DNA from: DASTHS01 sp035718085
GTDB lineage: Bacteria; Actinomycetota; Acidimicrobiia; Acidimicrobiales; Palsa-688
Assembly (NCBI GenBank): GCA_035718085.1
Contig: DASTHS010000138.1
Coordinates: forward strand, 1 to 12,070
DNA: 12,070 nt
Direction: 5' to 3'
A model generated the notes under the pieces. That model worked only from the letters and a program-made list of their open reading frames with translations, made no database searches and was not told the DNA's origin. The position numbers and the translations under genes are program-made. Shown piece after piece: positions 1 through 5,797 of the stretch (its first letter is position 1; each line of letters opens with the position of its first letter).

Positions 1-332
1 ACCGCCAGGGTGCTGTAGGTGGTGAACGCCCCGCAGAACCCGGTCCCGGCCACCAGACGGGCGCGCCGCCGCCACCCGGTGTCGTCGCCGGCCCGCACCA
101 GCGCCTCGAGGAGGGCCCCGAGCACGAACGCCCCGGCAAGGTTGATGGCGAAGGTGGCGACCGGGAAGGCGCCGGGCGACGGTGGCAGCGCCTGCTCGAC
201 CGCCTCCCGTCCCCCGGCCCCGGCGAAGCCGCCGACCACGACCAGCGCCATGGCCGTCGGCGTGTGGTGCAGCCGCCGGGCCGGCGAGGGAGACGGCGCG
301 ACCGGCGGCGCCGGCGGCGGTCGACGGCCCAT
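1..332 (-). CDS. fluC: Fluoride channel FluC/CrcB, 3' end cut off by window edge
   Basis: Encodes the N-terminal 110 residues of a FluC (CrcB) protein, a small dual-topology membrane channel that exports fluoride as a dimer. Seen: a GGFAGAGGRE segment (about residues 34-43) that matches the family's first helix, FPVATFAINLAGAF (56-69) with the conserved Asn at 64, and GFCGAFTTYST (98-108), the family signature. The C-terminal helix lies left of the window. I chose the ATG at 332 because a TAGGAT box ends 10 bases upstream and overlaps the other possible ATG at 344. A third in-frame ATG at 251 would give the short N-terminus more usual for the family. The first 28 residues are Pro/Arg-rich and are probably cytoplasmic or not translated. 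Divergent from the CMD gene. Family assignment is firm; the start is not. Confidence 0.85.
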   Translation of the reverse strand, partial: MGRRPPPAPPVAPSPSPARRLHHTPTAMALVVVGGFAGAGGREAVEQALPPSPGAFPVATFAINLAGAFVLGALLEALVRAGDDTGWRRRARLVAGTGFCGAFTTYSTLA

Positions 333-342
333 GCGGCGCGCC

Positions 343-348
343 ATCCTA
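343..348 (-). promoter_or_regulatory. Candidate -10 box for fluC
   Basis: TAGGAT on the minus strand fits TANNNT and ends 10 bases before the ATG at 332, giving a leader of about 3-4 bases. No convincing -35 is seen. Weak, based on one hexamer. Confidence 0.3.
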
Positions 349-416
349 GAGACGCGGCGCGAGTGGCTTTGACGCCAAGGGACACCTCTGGAACCGCGAT
401 CCCCCATCGCCGGCCG

Positions 417-422
417 TACTGT
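417..422 (+). promoter_or_regulatory. Candidate -10 box, leaderless start of the CMD-family gene
   Basis: TACTGT fits TANNNT and is followed by exactly 7 bases and then ATG 430, so transcription would begin at or next to the A of the start codon. There is no Shine-Dalgarno in the gap. No recognisable -35 is present. Confidence 0.45.
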
Positions 423-429
423 CCCGGCC

Positions 430-1014
430 ATGGGCAGGCTTTCAGCGATGCGAAGAGACGACCTCGATGCCCCGGCGACCCGGGTATGGGACGCCCTCGT
501 CGAGACGCGCGGCGACGACCTGATCGGGGAGGACGGCGCCCTGCGGGGCCCCTTCAACGCCTGGGTGCACGCTCCGCAGCTCGGGGAGATCCTGACCCGC
601 CTCGGCCACGCGCTCCGCTACGACACGAGCGTCGACCGTCGGCTCGTCGAGACGGCGATCATCACCGTCGGCGCCCGCTACCGGGCCGAGTTCGAGTGGT
701 GGGCCCACTCTCGCATGGCCGGCCAGCACGGGGTGACCGACGGCGTGGTCGATGCCATCCGGGCGGGCACCGACCCCGCCCCCGCCGGAGCACCCGACGA
801 CGAGCTCGTCGTGCACCGGGTCGCCGCCCAACTCGCGGCGTCCGGGCGGGTCGACGAGGACGCCTACACGGCGGCGGTGGATCTCCTGGGCGAGCGCGGC
901 GTCGTGGAGCTCGTGACCCTCTGCGGCTACTACTGCCTGGTCTGCGTCACCCTGAACGCCTTCGAGGTGCCGCTCCCGCCTGGCGCTACACCGGCGTGGC
1001 CCCCGTCGCCGTGA
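430..1014 (+). CDS. Carboxymuconolactone decarboxylase (AhpD-like) family protein
   Basis: A 194-residue, all-helical protein of the carboxymuconolactone decarboxylase/AhpD superfamily. Seen: the family core with RRLVETAIITVGARYRAEFE (70-89), then WWAHSRMAGQHGV, matching the usual pattern of a conserved Glu, an aromatic-Glu pair and a His, followed by G-V-x-D. The C-terminal CGYYCLVCVTLNAFEVPLP is typical of a CMD subfamily. The CxxC redox pair of true AhpD is absent from the core; the two cysteines near 165 and 169 sit in the C-terminal helix instead. Peroxidase activity is therefore unlikely, and the substrate cannot be named. Start ATG 430 is supported by the TANNNT box 7 bases upstream; ATG 448 is an alternative. 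It looks monocistronic. Confidence 0.85.
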   Translation: MGRLSAMRRDDLDAPATRVWDALVETRGDDLIGEDGALRGPFNAWVHAPQLGEILTRLGHALRYDTSVDRRLVETAIITVGARYRAEFEWWAHSRMAGQHGVTDGVVDAIRAGTDPAPAGAPDDELVVHRVAAQLAASGRVDEDAYTAAVDLLGERGVVELVTLCGYYCLVCVTLNAFEVPLPPGATPAWPPSP

Positions 1015-1072
1015 GCAGCTGAAGTTGTCAGGTGTCGTCTGCCGAGAGCCATCGATGCGGTAGATCTTGGAC

Positions 1073-1471
1073 ATGGCCGAGAACATCGCCGGCGTGGCGA
1101 GCGCGATCGGAGCGTCGCTCCTCGAGCCTGGAGGGCCCGCCGGTGAGGCAGAGGCCCGGCGGTTGGCCTTCTCTTTCGTCGAGACCATCGACGGGGCCTC
1201 CAGCGAGGAAGTCGAGGCCCTCGTGGCTGCACCCCCAGCCACGACCGGCGATCACCGCTTCGACGCCCTCGTAGCTGCGGTGGTCGAGCACGCGTGCACG
1301 AAGCGATCGATGCCGTCACCCGCCTGGGTCAACGAGCCGCACCGGTTCCTCTCGACGTGGTGGTTCATGTCGGAGATGCCCTCGCTCCATGCCGATGCCA
1401 TCGTGCACAGTCCGATCTCCTTCGCCCGCCGGGGTGTGTTCATCACCTCCGGCGCCCTCACCTACGCCTGA
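1073..1471 (+). CDS. Unrecognised 132-aa protein coupled to a nucleotidyltransferase
   Basis: I do not recognise a named domain. The protein is soluble and starts MAENIAGVAS. It has an acidic, helix-prone N-terminal half (to about residue 78) and a distinctive C-terminal half with WVNEPHRFLSTWWF (85-98) and SLHADAIVHSPISFARRGVF (104-123). The last part, with small and hydrophobic residues before an RRG turn, looks like a conserved block. Its stop codon is separated by only two bases from the GTG start of the nucleotidyltransferase, so the two are probably translated together. By analogy with other nucleotidyltransferase pairs it may be a partner or antitoxin; that is inference from context only. 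I chose ATG 1073 over TTG 1067 because an imperfect -10-like TAGATC ends 6 bases before it and no ribosome binding site is visible. Confidence 0.65.
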   Translation: MAENIAGVASAIGASLLEPGGPAGEAEARRLAFSFVETIDGASSEEVEALVAAPPATTGDHRFDALVAAVVEHACTKRSMPSPAWVNEPHRFLSTWWFMSEMPSLHADAIVHSPISFARRGVFITSGALTYA

Positions 1472-1473
1472 AG

Positions 1474-2034
1474 GTGCTCCTCGACCGCGCTGGTCTTCGC
1501 CACGCCTTCGAGCTGCTCGACGCCGAGCTCGGACGCATGGGAGTGCGAGCGGACGTCTTCGTCGTCGGTGGCGCAGCGATGGCGATGGCCTACGACGCCC
1601 GTCGGGCAACAAGGGACGTCGACGCCGTCTTCGTGCCGTCGGCCGAGGTTCGCCTCGCCGCCCAGCGAATCGCAACCGAGCTCGGCCTCGATCCCGGGTG
1701 GCTGAACGACGGAGCGAAGGCGTACGTCCCCGGCGACGACCCAAGCGCGGTGCAGGTCTACGAGGGTCAGCACCTCCAGGTCGCCGCAGCGTCTCCCCGA
1801 CTGCTCCTCGCCATGAAGCTGTTGGCGGCTCGCGTCGAGCGCGACACCGACGACATCGTCGCTCTCTACGCCCTGTGCGGCTTCACGACCGCCGACGACG
1901 GGCTTCGGCTGGTCACCGAGGCCTACCCGAGCTACGTGATCGCCCCGAGGACCCGGTTCCTGCTCGAGGAGCTGTACCCGCCGCATCGGGCACCGACCGT
2001 GGAGCAGGATCGGGACACTGGTCTGGGCCTTTGA
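1474..2034 (+). CDS. DUF6036/AbiEii-like nucleotidyltransferase
   Basis: A 186-residue protein of the polymerase-beta nucleotidyltransferase fold, closest to the DUF6036/AbiEii-type group as I recall it. Seen: VFVVGGAAMAMAYDARRATR (28-47) with the GG of the nucleotide loop; TRDVDAVF (46-53), where Asp48 and Asp50 would bind metal; WLNDGAKAYVPG (77-88); and ASPRLLLAMKLLAARVERDT (106-125) followed by DDI, with the Lys-Leu and Arg-Asp pattern conserved in AbiEii-like enzymes. A third metal-binding carboxylate after the central strand is not obvious (LQV where an acidic residue might be expected). The start is GTG, two bases after the upstream stop; a CTG overlapping that stop (1468) is possible. 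Such enzymes can modify tRNA or proteins in toxin-antitoxin or abortive-infection systems. Role here is inferred. Confidence 0.8.
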   Translation: MLLDRAGLRHAFELLDAELGRMGVRADVFVVGGAAMAMAYDARRATRDVDAVFVPSAEVRLAAQRIATELGLDPGWLNDGAKAYVPGDDPSAVQVYEGQHLQVAAASPRLLLAMKLLAARVERDTDDIVALYALCGFTTADDGLRLVTEAYPSYVIAPRTRFLLEELYPPHRAPTVEQDRDTGLGL

Positions 2035-2136
2035 CGGGCACCCCGCTTCTCTGGACGGCGACTCCCATCACGAAGGTCAGCAGGAGCGGCGATGCCTCAG
2101 GCTCCCGCGCCTCGCCCACGACGACGGTCCGGTCAG

Positions 2137-2142
2137 TACGCT
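2137..2142 (+). promoter_or_regulatory. Candidate -10 box for tRNA-Thr
   Basis: TACGCT fits TANNNT and lies 10 bases before the first base of the mature tRNA, a usual distance for a short 5' leader. No clear -35. The rest of 2035-2152 shows nothing else I can support. Confidence 0.35.
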
Positions 2143-2152
2143 CGGCCGCCTC

Positions 2153-2226
2153 GCCCGAGTAGCTCAGTTGGCCAGAGCAGGCGCCTTGTAAGCGTCAGGT
2201 CGTCGGTTCGAACCCGACCTCGGGCT
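2153..2226 (+). tRNA. tRNA-Thr (anticodon UGU)
   Basis: Folds as a complete 74-base cloverleaf. The acceptor GCCCGAG pairs perfectly with CTCGGGC. The D stem GCTC/GAGC closes a 9-base loop. The anticodon stem GGCGC/GCGTC (one G-U) holds loop CTTGTAA with anticodon TGT, read as Thr for ACA codons. The variable loop is 5 bases. The T stem GTCGG/CCGAC closes TTCGAAC. The discriminator base is T. CCA is not encoded; the next bases are CCG. It stands alone, not in a tRNA cluster. Confidence 0.96.
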
Positions 2227-2233
2227 CCGAACC

Positions 2234-2286
2234 GGCCGACCGCCCGAGGGCCCGGCGGCGGCCCCGGCACCTCAAGGCGGTCGGCC
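2234..2286 (+). terminator. Nested inverted repeat after tRNA-Thr, possible terminator
   Basis: GGCCGACCGCC (2234-2244) is a perfect 11-base inverted repeat of GGCGGTCGGCC (2276-2286). Inside the 31-base loop a second hairpin forms from GGGCC (2248-2252) and GGCCC (2260-2264). It begins 7 bases after the tRNA and ends 51 bases before the next start codon. There is no T-run, so it is not a canonical intrinsic terminator. It could end or process the tRNA transcript, or act as a leader structure for the next gene. Confidence 0.4.
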
Positions 2287-2337
2287 CGTCTGCCGACCAC
2301 AGTGGCAGCGCCCGAGCGACCGGCCAGGAGGTGTGGC

Positions 2338-2868
2338 ATGCGCAACCCGATCCCCACCGCCCTGGCGGCGGCAGTGGCCTGGCGGCCCCGGCCGCGCCAG
2401 CTGCTCCGGGTCGCGGTCGGCCTGCTGGCCCTCGGTGGCCTCTTCGTCGGCGTCATCCAGGTCCTCGGACCGGGTGGCCCTCCCCCGCCGCCCCCGACCT
2501 TCCCCATCTCCCAGCAGCTCGACGCCGGCCCGGCCCCGTCAGCCGTCGCGCCGACCGATCCGACCACGTCTCCGCCGCCGACGTTCGAGTCGGTGACGAC
2601 GTTGCCCGACACCACCACGTCGACGACGGCGCCCACCTCGACCACAACGACGAGCACCACCACCTCGACCACCGTGGCGCCGACGACCTCCAGCACGGCA
2701 CCGCCGGCCACGGTGGCCCCGACCACGGCACCCTCGACCACGCCGCCCCCGACCACGGCGGCGGTGACGACCACCACGGCGCCGCACGCGACCGCCCCGG
2801 CTGCGCCGAGCACGACGACCACCCAACCGCCGAAGGCCACCCCCGCTCCCCCTCCCGGCGCGCCGTGA
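2338..2868 (+). CDS. Membrane-anchored Thr/Pro-rich surface protein
   Basis: A 176-residue protein of no named family. Residues 1-22 are basic (RPRPRQLLR), followed by one hydrophobic segment, VAVGLLALGGLFVGVIQVLG (25-44), that could be a membrane anchor or uncleaved signal. The rest is a low-complexity tail: a PPPPPP run, then from about residue 70 to the end almost only Thr, Pro, Ala and Ser. This resembles the extended, often glycosylated stalks of actinobacterial surface proteins and should lie outside the membrane. The start is firm: AGGAGG lies 6 bases before ATG 2338, and the open frame further upstream runs through the tRNA gene. Nearly all Thr codons are ACC or ACG. Function unknown; it may link membrane and wall or hold a spacer region. 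Confidence 0.75.
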   Translation: MRNPIPTALAAAVAWRPRPRQLLRVAVGLLALGGLFVGVIQVLGPGGPPPPPPTFPISQQLDAGPAPSAVAPTDPTTSPPPTFESVTTLPDTTTSTTAPTSTTTTSTTTSTTVAPTTSSTAPPATVAPTTAPSTTPPPTTAAVTTTTAPHATAPAAPSTTTTQPPKATPAPPPGAP

Positions 2869-2894
2869 CCGCCCTGCCGGGGTAGGCCCTCCCC

Positions 2895-3074
2895 ATGGCT
2901 GACGAGGAGTGGTATTGGTGCCTGCACCACCAGCGGGTCGAACCGGCGGAGGGCTGCCCGAACAGCGAGCGCCTCGGCCCCTACCCGACCCGTGAGGCGG
3001 CCCAAGACTGGAAGGCCACGACCGAGCGCCGCAACGAGGCCTGGGCGGCCGACGACGACGCCGAGGACCGCTGA
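2895..3074 (+). CDS. Conserved small acidic protein, WYWC motif (59 aa)
   Basis: A 59-residue protein. It opens MADEEWYWCLHHQRVEP and contains CPNSERLGPYPTREAAQDW (21-39) and an acidic tail. Short proteins with an N-terminal WYWC, a second Cys-Pro, and LGPY-x3-EAA-x-W are, as I recall, widespread in actinobacteria and uncharacterised. Cys9, His12 and Cys21 could form part of a metal site, which is speculation. The codon use is typical of the window, and the frame ends 5 bases from the converging membrane-protein gene. There is no Shine-Dalgarno; a TAGGCC box ends 6 bases before ATG 2895, so the start may be leaderless, or the gene may be read from the Thr/Pro gene 26 bases upstream. Confidence 0.75.
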   Translation: MADEEWYWCLHHQRVEPAEGCPNSERLGPYPTREAAQDWKATTERRNEAWAADDDAEDR

Positions 3075-3079
3075 CCGGG

Positions 3080-4996
3080 TCAGCCCGGATCAGCCGGGGT
3101 CGGGCGTCGCGCCGCTCGGGTCGCCGCCGGGCGGCCGTGCGGCACCCCCGGCGGCGACGCCCGCAGCACCAGGAGCGCAGCCCCGGCGAGGGCGGCGGCG
3201 TCGAGCCCCGACCAGGCGCGCAGCCCGCCCAGACCGAGTGGGAAGGGGTGCCCGGGCCGCCACAGCTGGGCGAAGCGATAGGCCGCCGGGTGCGCCACGG
3301 GGCACCACACCCGGAGCAACGGCGGCGCCGGGCCGCCCGGTCTGGTCGGCCCCACGGTCAACGAGGGGGACGCCGGAAGGGTCAGGCGGGCCTCCCCGCT
3401 CACCGTGGTCGCCGGTCGGTACAGGGACCAGGTGACGCCGTCGACGTGGTCCGACCCGGCAGCGGGCGCCGGCCGACCGTCGACGAGCAGGGCAGGAGAC
3501 CCGGGCCCGACGATGCCGATGAGGTCGCCCCTGCAGCCGACCGTGGCCTGGAACGCCTCGACGGGGCGCCGCCCGGCGCCGACGCTGCGGTCGACCACCG
3601 GCACGGTGGTCCCCCTGACCGACGTCACGTACCAGTGGTCGACGACCCCGACCTCGGAGGGCAGCTCGGCCACCCCGAGCGCGGCGACGGCGAGGGCGAT
3701 GGCCAGCGGACCACCCCGCCGGCCGAGCAGGCGCACGGCGCCGACTGCCGACCCGACGGCGACCAGGGGCAGCAGTGACCCGGCGTCTCGGGCCTCGACC
3801 TGCACGCCGGAGCCGGCCTGCGTCAAGGGCGCGACGACCGCCACGAGGACGCCGAGCACCAGCCCACCGGCCACCGCTGCGAGCCGGTCGGTCGCGCCCC
3901 GCCTCCGTGCGGCGAGGAGACCGCCCCCGAGGCAACACACCACCAGCCCGTCGACCGCGAGGCGGTAGCCGCGGGTGCCCACGAGGGTGGTGTGCGCGGC
4001 GGTGACCGACTCGGTCGCCCACAGCGTGGAGACGAGGGTGCCGAGCAACTCCACCGCCCCCGCCAGCGACCTGGCCACCAGCGGCTCGAACGTCAGGCGG
4101 GAGTTGACGGCGCTGCCGCTGAGGGCCCCGTAGTGGTCGAGGTTGAACGCCAGCCACGGCAGCTGCAGGGCGACGGCGACGGCGGCGGCCACGAGCACCG
4201 TCGCCGCCAGCCGAGAACGATGCTGACCGCGATCTCTGCCCTCGGCGACCAGCACCAGCACCACTGCCGGCACGACCAGCGCCGCCGCCGCCTTGGTCAG
4301 GAGGGTGGCCCCGACCAGCGCCCCCAACAGCGCACCGGCGCGCACCCCGGGTCGCCGGGCGGCCCGGAGGGCGACGAGCAGGCACGCCGCACCCAGGGGG
4401 ACGAGCGCGGGGTCGTTGCTCACCAGCACGTACTGCGAGGTGGTGATCTGCAGGCCCGCCAGGATCAGCGGTGCGAGCAGCCAGGCCCTCGGCGCGCCCG
4501 GCGCCAGCCGGCGCGCCAGCAGGTACGTCAGGGGCAGGGCGGCCACGACCAGGCAGAGATCGAACAGCCGCAGGGCGTAGACGGCGCCCAGGTCGCCCCC
4601 CAGCCGCCCGAGCCAGAAGAGGGGCTGGGCCAGCACGTAGTAGGCGGGGGGCTGCACCGCCTCGTACTGCTGGGCGAACGGCCCCCATCGCGGGTCGCTG
4701 GTCGACGCCGGCAAGGCGCGGCTGGTGTAGCCGTCCTGGGCGCTCGCCTTGCGCAGCTCCACGACGCCGAGGGGCGCCCGGTCGCGCCCGGCGACCGGGA
4801 TGGCCCGGCGGTCGGCGACGTGGGCGACGTACGCCAGGTGGGCACCCTCGTCGCCCCACGGGACCGGGTAGGTGGCGACCCACCAGCAACCCCGGACCAA
4901 CGAGACGGCCACCAGCACGGCCATCGCCGCCCGGTGACCGGGCCGGCGGCCGCGGCCCGGTCCCTGCGGGCGCGGCTGGTGGGCTCGGCCCGGCAC
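3080..4996 (-). CDS. GT-C-fold polytopic membrane protein (ArnT/PMT- or DUF2142-like)
   Basis: A 638-residue protein with about ten or more hydrophobic segments. The first loop after helix 1 has PWGDEGAHLAYVAHVAD (46-62), where Asp49-Glu50 match the acidic catalytic pair of GT-C glycosyltransferases. YEAVQPPAYYVLAQP (111-125) is the family's conserved QPP-x-YY segment. SNDPALVPLGA (193-203) and LLTKAAAALVVP (232-243) also fit. After about residue 450 a mostly hydrophilic domain of roughly 130 residues precedes a last helix near 608-620. It probably transfers a sugar from a lipid carrier on the outer face of the membrane; the acceptor is unknown. GTG 4996 is the most upstream start. ATG 4924 is a real alternative, since it lies directly before helix 1. 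It follows the phosphatase gene by 29 bases and is likely co-transcribed. Confidence 0.8.
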   Translation of the reverse strand: MPGRAHQPRPQGPGRGRRPGHRAAMAVLVAVSLVRGCWWVATYPVPWGDEGAHLAYVAHVADRRAIPVAGRDRAPLGVVELRKASAQDGYTSRALPASTSDPRWGPFAQQYEAVQPPAYYVLAQPLFWLGRLGGDLGAVYALRLFDLCLVVAALPLTYLLARRLAPGAPRAWLLAPLILAGLQITTSQYVLVSNDPALVPLGAACLLVALRAARRPGVRAGALLGALVGATLLTKAAAALVVPAVVLVLVAEGRDRGQHRSRLAATVLVAAAVAVALQLPWLAFNLDHYGALSGSAVNSRLTFEPLVARSLAGAVELLGTLVSTLWATESVTAAHTTLVGTRGYRLAVDGLVVCCLGGGLLAARRRGATDRLAAVAGGLVLGVLVAVVAPLTQAGSGVQVEARDAGSLLPLVAVGSAVGAVRLLGRRGGPLAIALAVAALGVAELPSEVGVVDHWYVTSVRGTTVPVVDRSVGAGRRPVEAFQATVGCRGDLIGIVGPGSPALLVDGRPAPAAGSDHVDGVTWSLYRPATTVSGEARLTLPASPSLTVGPTRPGGPAPPLLRVWCPVAHPAAYRFAQLWRPGHPFPLGLGGLRAWSGLDAAALAGAALLVLRASPPGVPHGRPAATRAARRPTPADPG

Positions 4997-5025
4997 TCAG
5001 CCGGCGGCGGTGGCGGACCGGGCCG

Positions 5026-5712
5026 TCACGTCGGCGCCTGCGGCATCGAGGCGAAGCCCTCCTCGAGGTGGCAGGTGTCGTTGAAGCGGCGCAGCACCCA
5101 GCGGTCGCCGGCGACCACCAGGTGCGAGATCGACGCGTTGTCGACCCCGGTGAACGCGAACGGTCGGCCGCCCGTCGCTTGGGCGACGATCGAGCCGATG
5201 GCCCCCCCGTGGCTCACCGCCACCACCACCTGGTCGGGGTGGGCGGCGGCGATGCGCACCACCGCGGCACGGGTGCGGGCGGCCAGCGACGCGTTCGACT
5301 CGCCGCCGGGGATGGCGTCCCAGCGCTCCTCGGCGAGCATGGTGAGCGCCGCCGGGTGGCCCTCGGCCACGTGACGGCGGAAGGCGCCACCCTCCCATTC
5401 GCCGAGGTGCACCTCCCGCAGGTCGGCGTCGACCACGGGTGTGAGACCGAGGGCGGCGGCCAGCGGCGCCGCCGTCTGGGCCGTGCGCCGGAGGTTCGAC
5501 ACGTAGATGGCGGCCACCCCTGCGGCCGCCAGGCGGCGGGCCACCGCCTCGGCCTGCGCCTCACCGGCCGGGTGCAACGCAGGGTCGCCCTGCCCCTCCA
5601 CGAGCGGGAACGGCGCCTCAGGGCGGGCCGCTTCCGACTCGCCGTGGCGCACCAGGAGCAACTCGCACGCCCCCGGCGGCCGGGCGAACCGCTGCTGGCG
5701 GTACTCGGCCAC
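5026..5712 (-). CDS. Histidine phosphatase / phosphoglycerate mutase-like protein
   Basis: A 228-residue member of the histidine phosphatase superfamily. Seen: LLLVRHGESEA (18-28) with the phospho-accepting His23 in RHG; SNLRRTAQTA (72-81) with the second Arg; REVHLGEWEGG (99-109) with the conserved acidic residue; and VSHGGAIGS (166-174) with His168. All core catalytic residues are present. The family includes phosphoglycerate mutases, alpha-ribazole phosphatases and general phosphatases; the substrate cannot be told. I chose GTG 5712 because it leaves 10-20 residues before RHG, lies 8 bases after a TAGGGT box, and avoids overlap with the sigma gene. The frame stays open upstream to 5919 but there it encodes only a repeat-derived Arg/Gly/Pro stretch and an out-of-frame copy of the sigma gene's end. 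Confidence 0.87.
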   Translation of the reverse strand: MAEYRQQRFARPPGACELLLVRHGESEAARPEAPFPLVEGQGDPALHPAGEAQAEAVARRLAAAGVAAIYVSNLRRTAQTAAPLAAALGLTPVVDADLREVHLGEWEGGAFRRHVAEGHPAALTMLAEERWDAIPGGESNASLAARTRAAVVRIAAAHPDQVVVAVSHGGAIGSIVAQATGGRPFAFTGVDNASISHLVVAGDRWVLRRFNDTCHLEEGFASMPQAPT

Positions 5713-5720
5713 GAGCGCCG

Positions 5721-5726
5721 ACCCTA
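5721..5726 (-). promoter_or_regulatory. Candidate -10 box, leaderless start of the phosphatase gene
   Basis: TAGGGT on the minus strand fits TANNNT and is followed by 8 bases and then GTG 5712. No Shine-Dalgarno is seen. It lies just downstream of the 27-base tandem repeat, so any -35 would fall inside that repeat. Confidence 0.45.
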
Positions 5727-5738
5727 GCTGCCGGCCGG

Positions 5739-5792
5739 CCCGGTCGCCCCGGCCGGGCCGGCCAGCCCGGTCGCCCCGGCCGGGCCGGTCTG
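5739..5792 (-). repeat. Two 27-base GC-rich tandem repeats between sigH-like and phosphatase genes
   Basis: Unit 1 (5739-5765) and unit 2 (5766-5792) agree at 25 of 27 positions. Both begin CCCGGTCGCC, continue CCGGCCGGGCCGG and end CAG or CTG after a changed base. Parts of further units flank both sides (5728-5738 and after 5792). The units contain self-complementary CCGGCC/GGCCGG blocks, so the RNA after the sigma stop codon can form strong hairpins. It may act as a terminator or as a slippage-prone spacer; no protein role is likely. Confidence 0.8.
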
Positions 5793-5797
5793 GCCGG

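Noticed and set aside
369..374. TTGACG as a -35 for the CMD-family gene
   Set aside because: The TACTGT box is 42 bases away, and no -10 is found at normal spacing.
345..429. Fluoride (crcB) riboswitch upstream of fluC
   Set aside because: The minus strand has a GGCGATGGGGG stretch like the riboswitch 5' part, but the needed downstream CTGATG and pairing partners are absent, and the likely -10 box lies between it and the gene.
1025..1030. TTGTCA as a -35 for the 132-aa gene
   Set aside because: The nearest -10-like sequence (1061) is 30 bases away, too far, and nothing suitable lies at 16-18 bases.
2092..2337. In-frame upstream extension of the Thr/Pro protein, with an AGGAG before ATG 2092
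   Set aside because: It runs straight through a perfect tRNA-Thr gene and the following inverted repeat, while ATG 2338 has a better Shine-Dalgarno and begins a normal membrane-anchored N-terminus.
3137..5374. Long plus-strand open frames opposite the membrane-protein gene
   Set aside because: Compositional shadows of a GC-rich coding strand: rich in Arg, Pro and Gly, no motifs, while the minus strand encodes recognisable GT-C motifs.
5724..5797. Collagen-like protein segment in the repeat
   Set aside because: The Gly-x-x pattern arises from translating the 27-base GC repeat in one frame. No start or ribosome site serves that frame; it would need a frameshift from the sigma gene.
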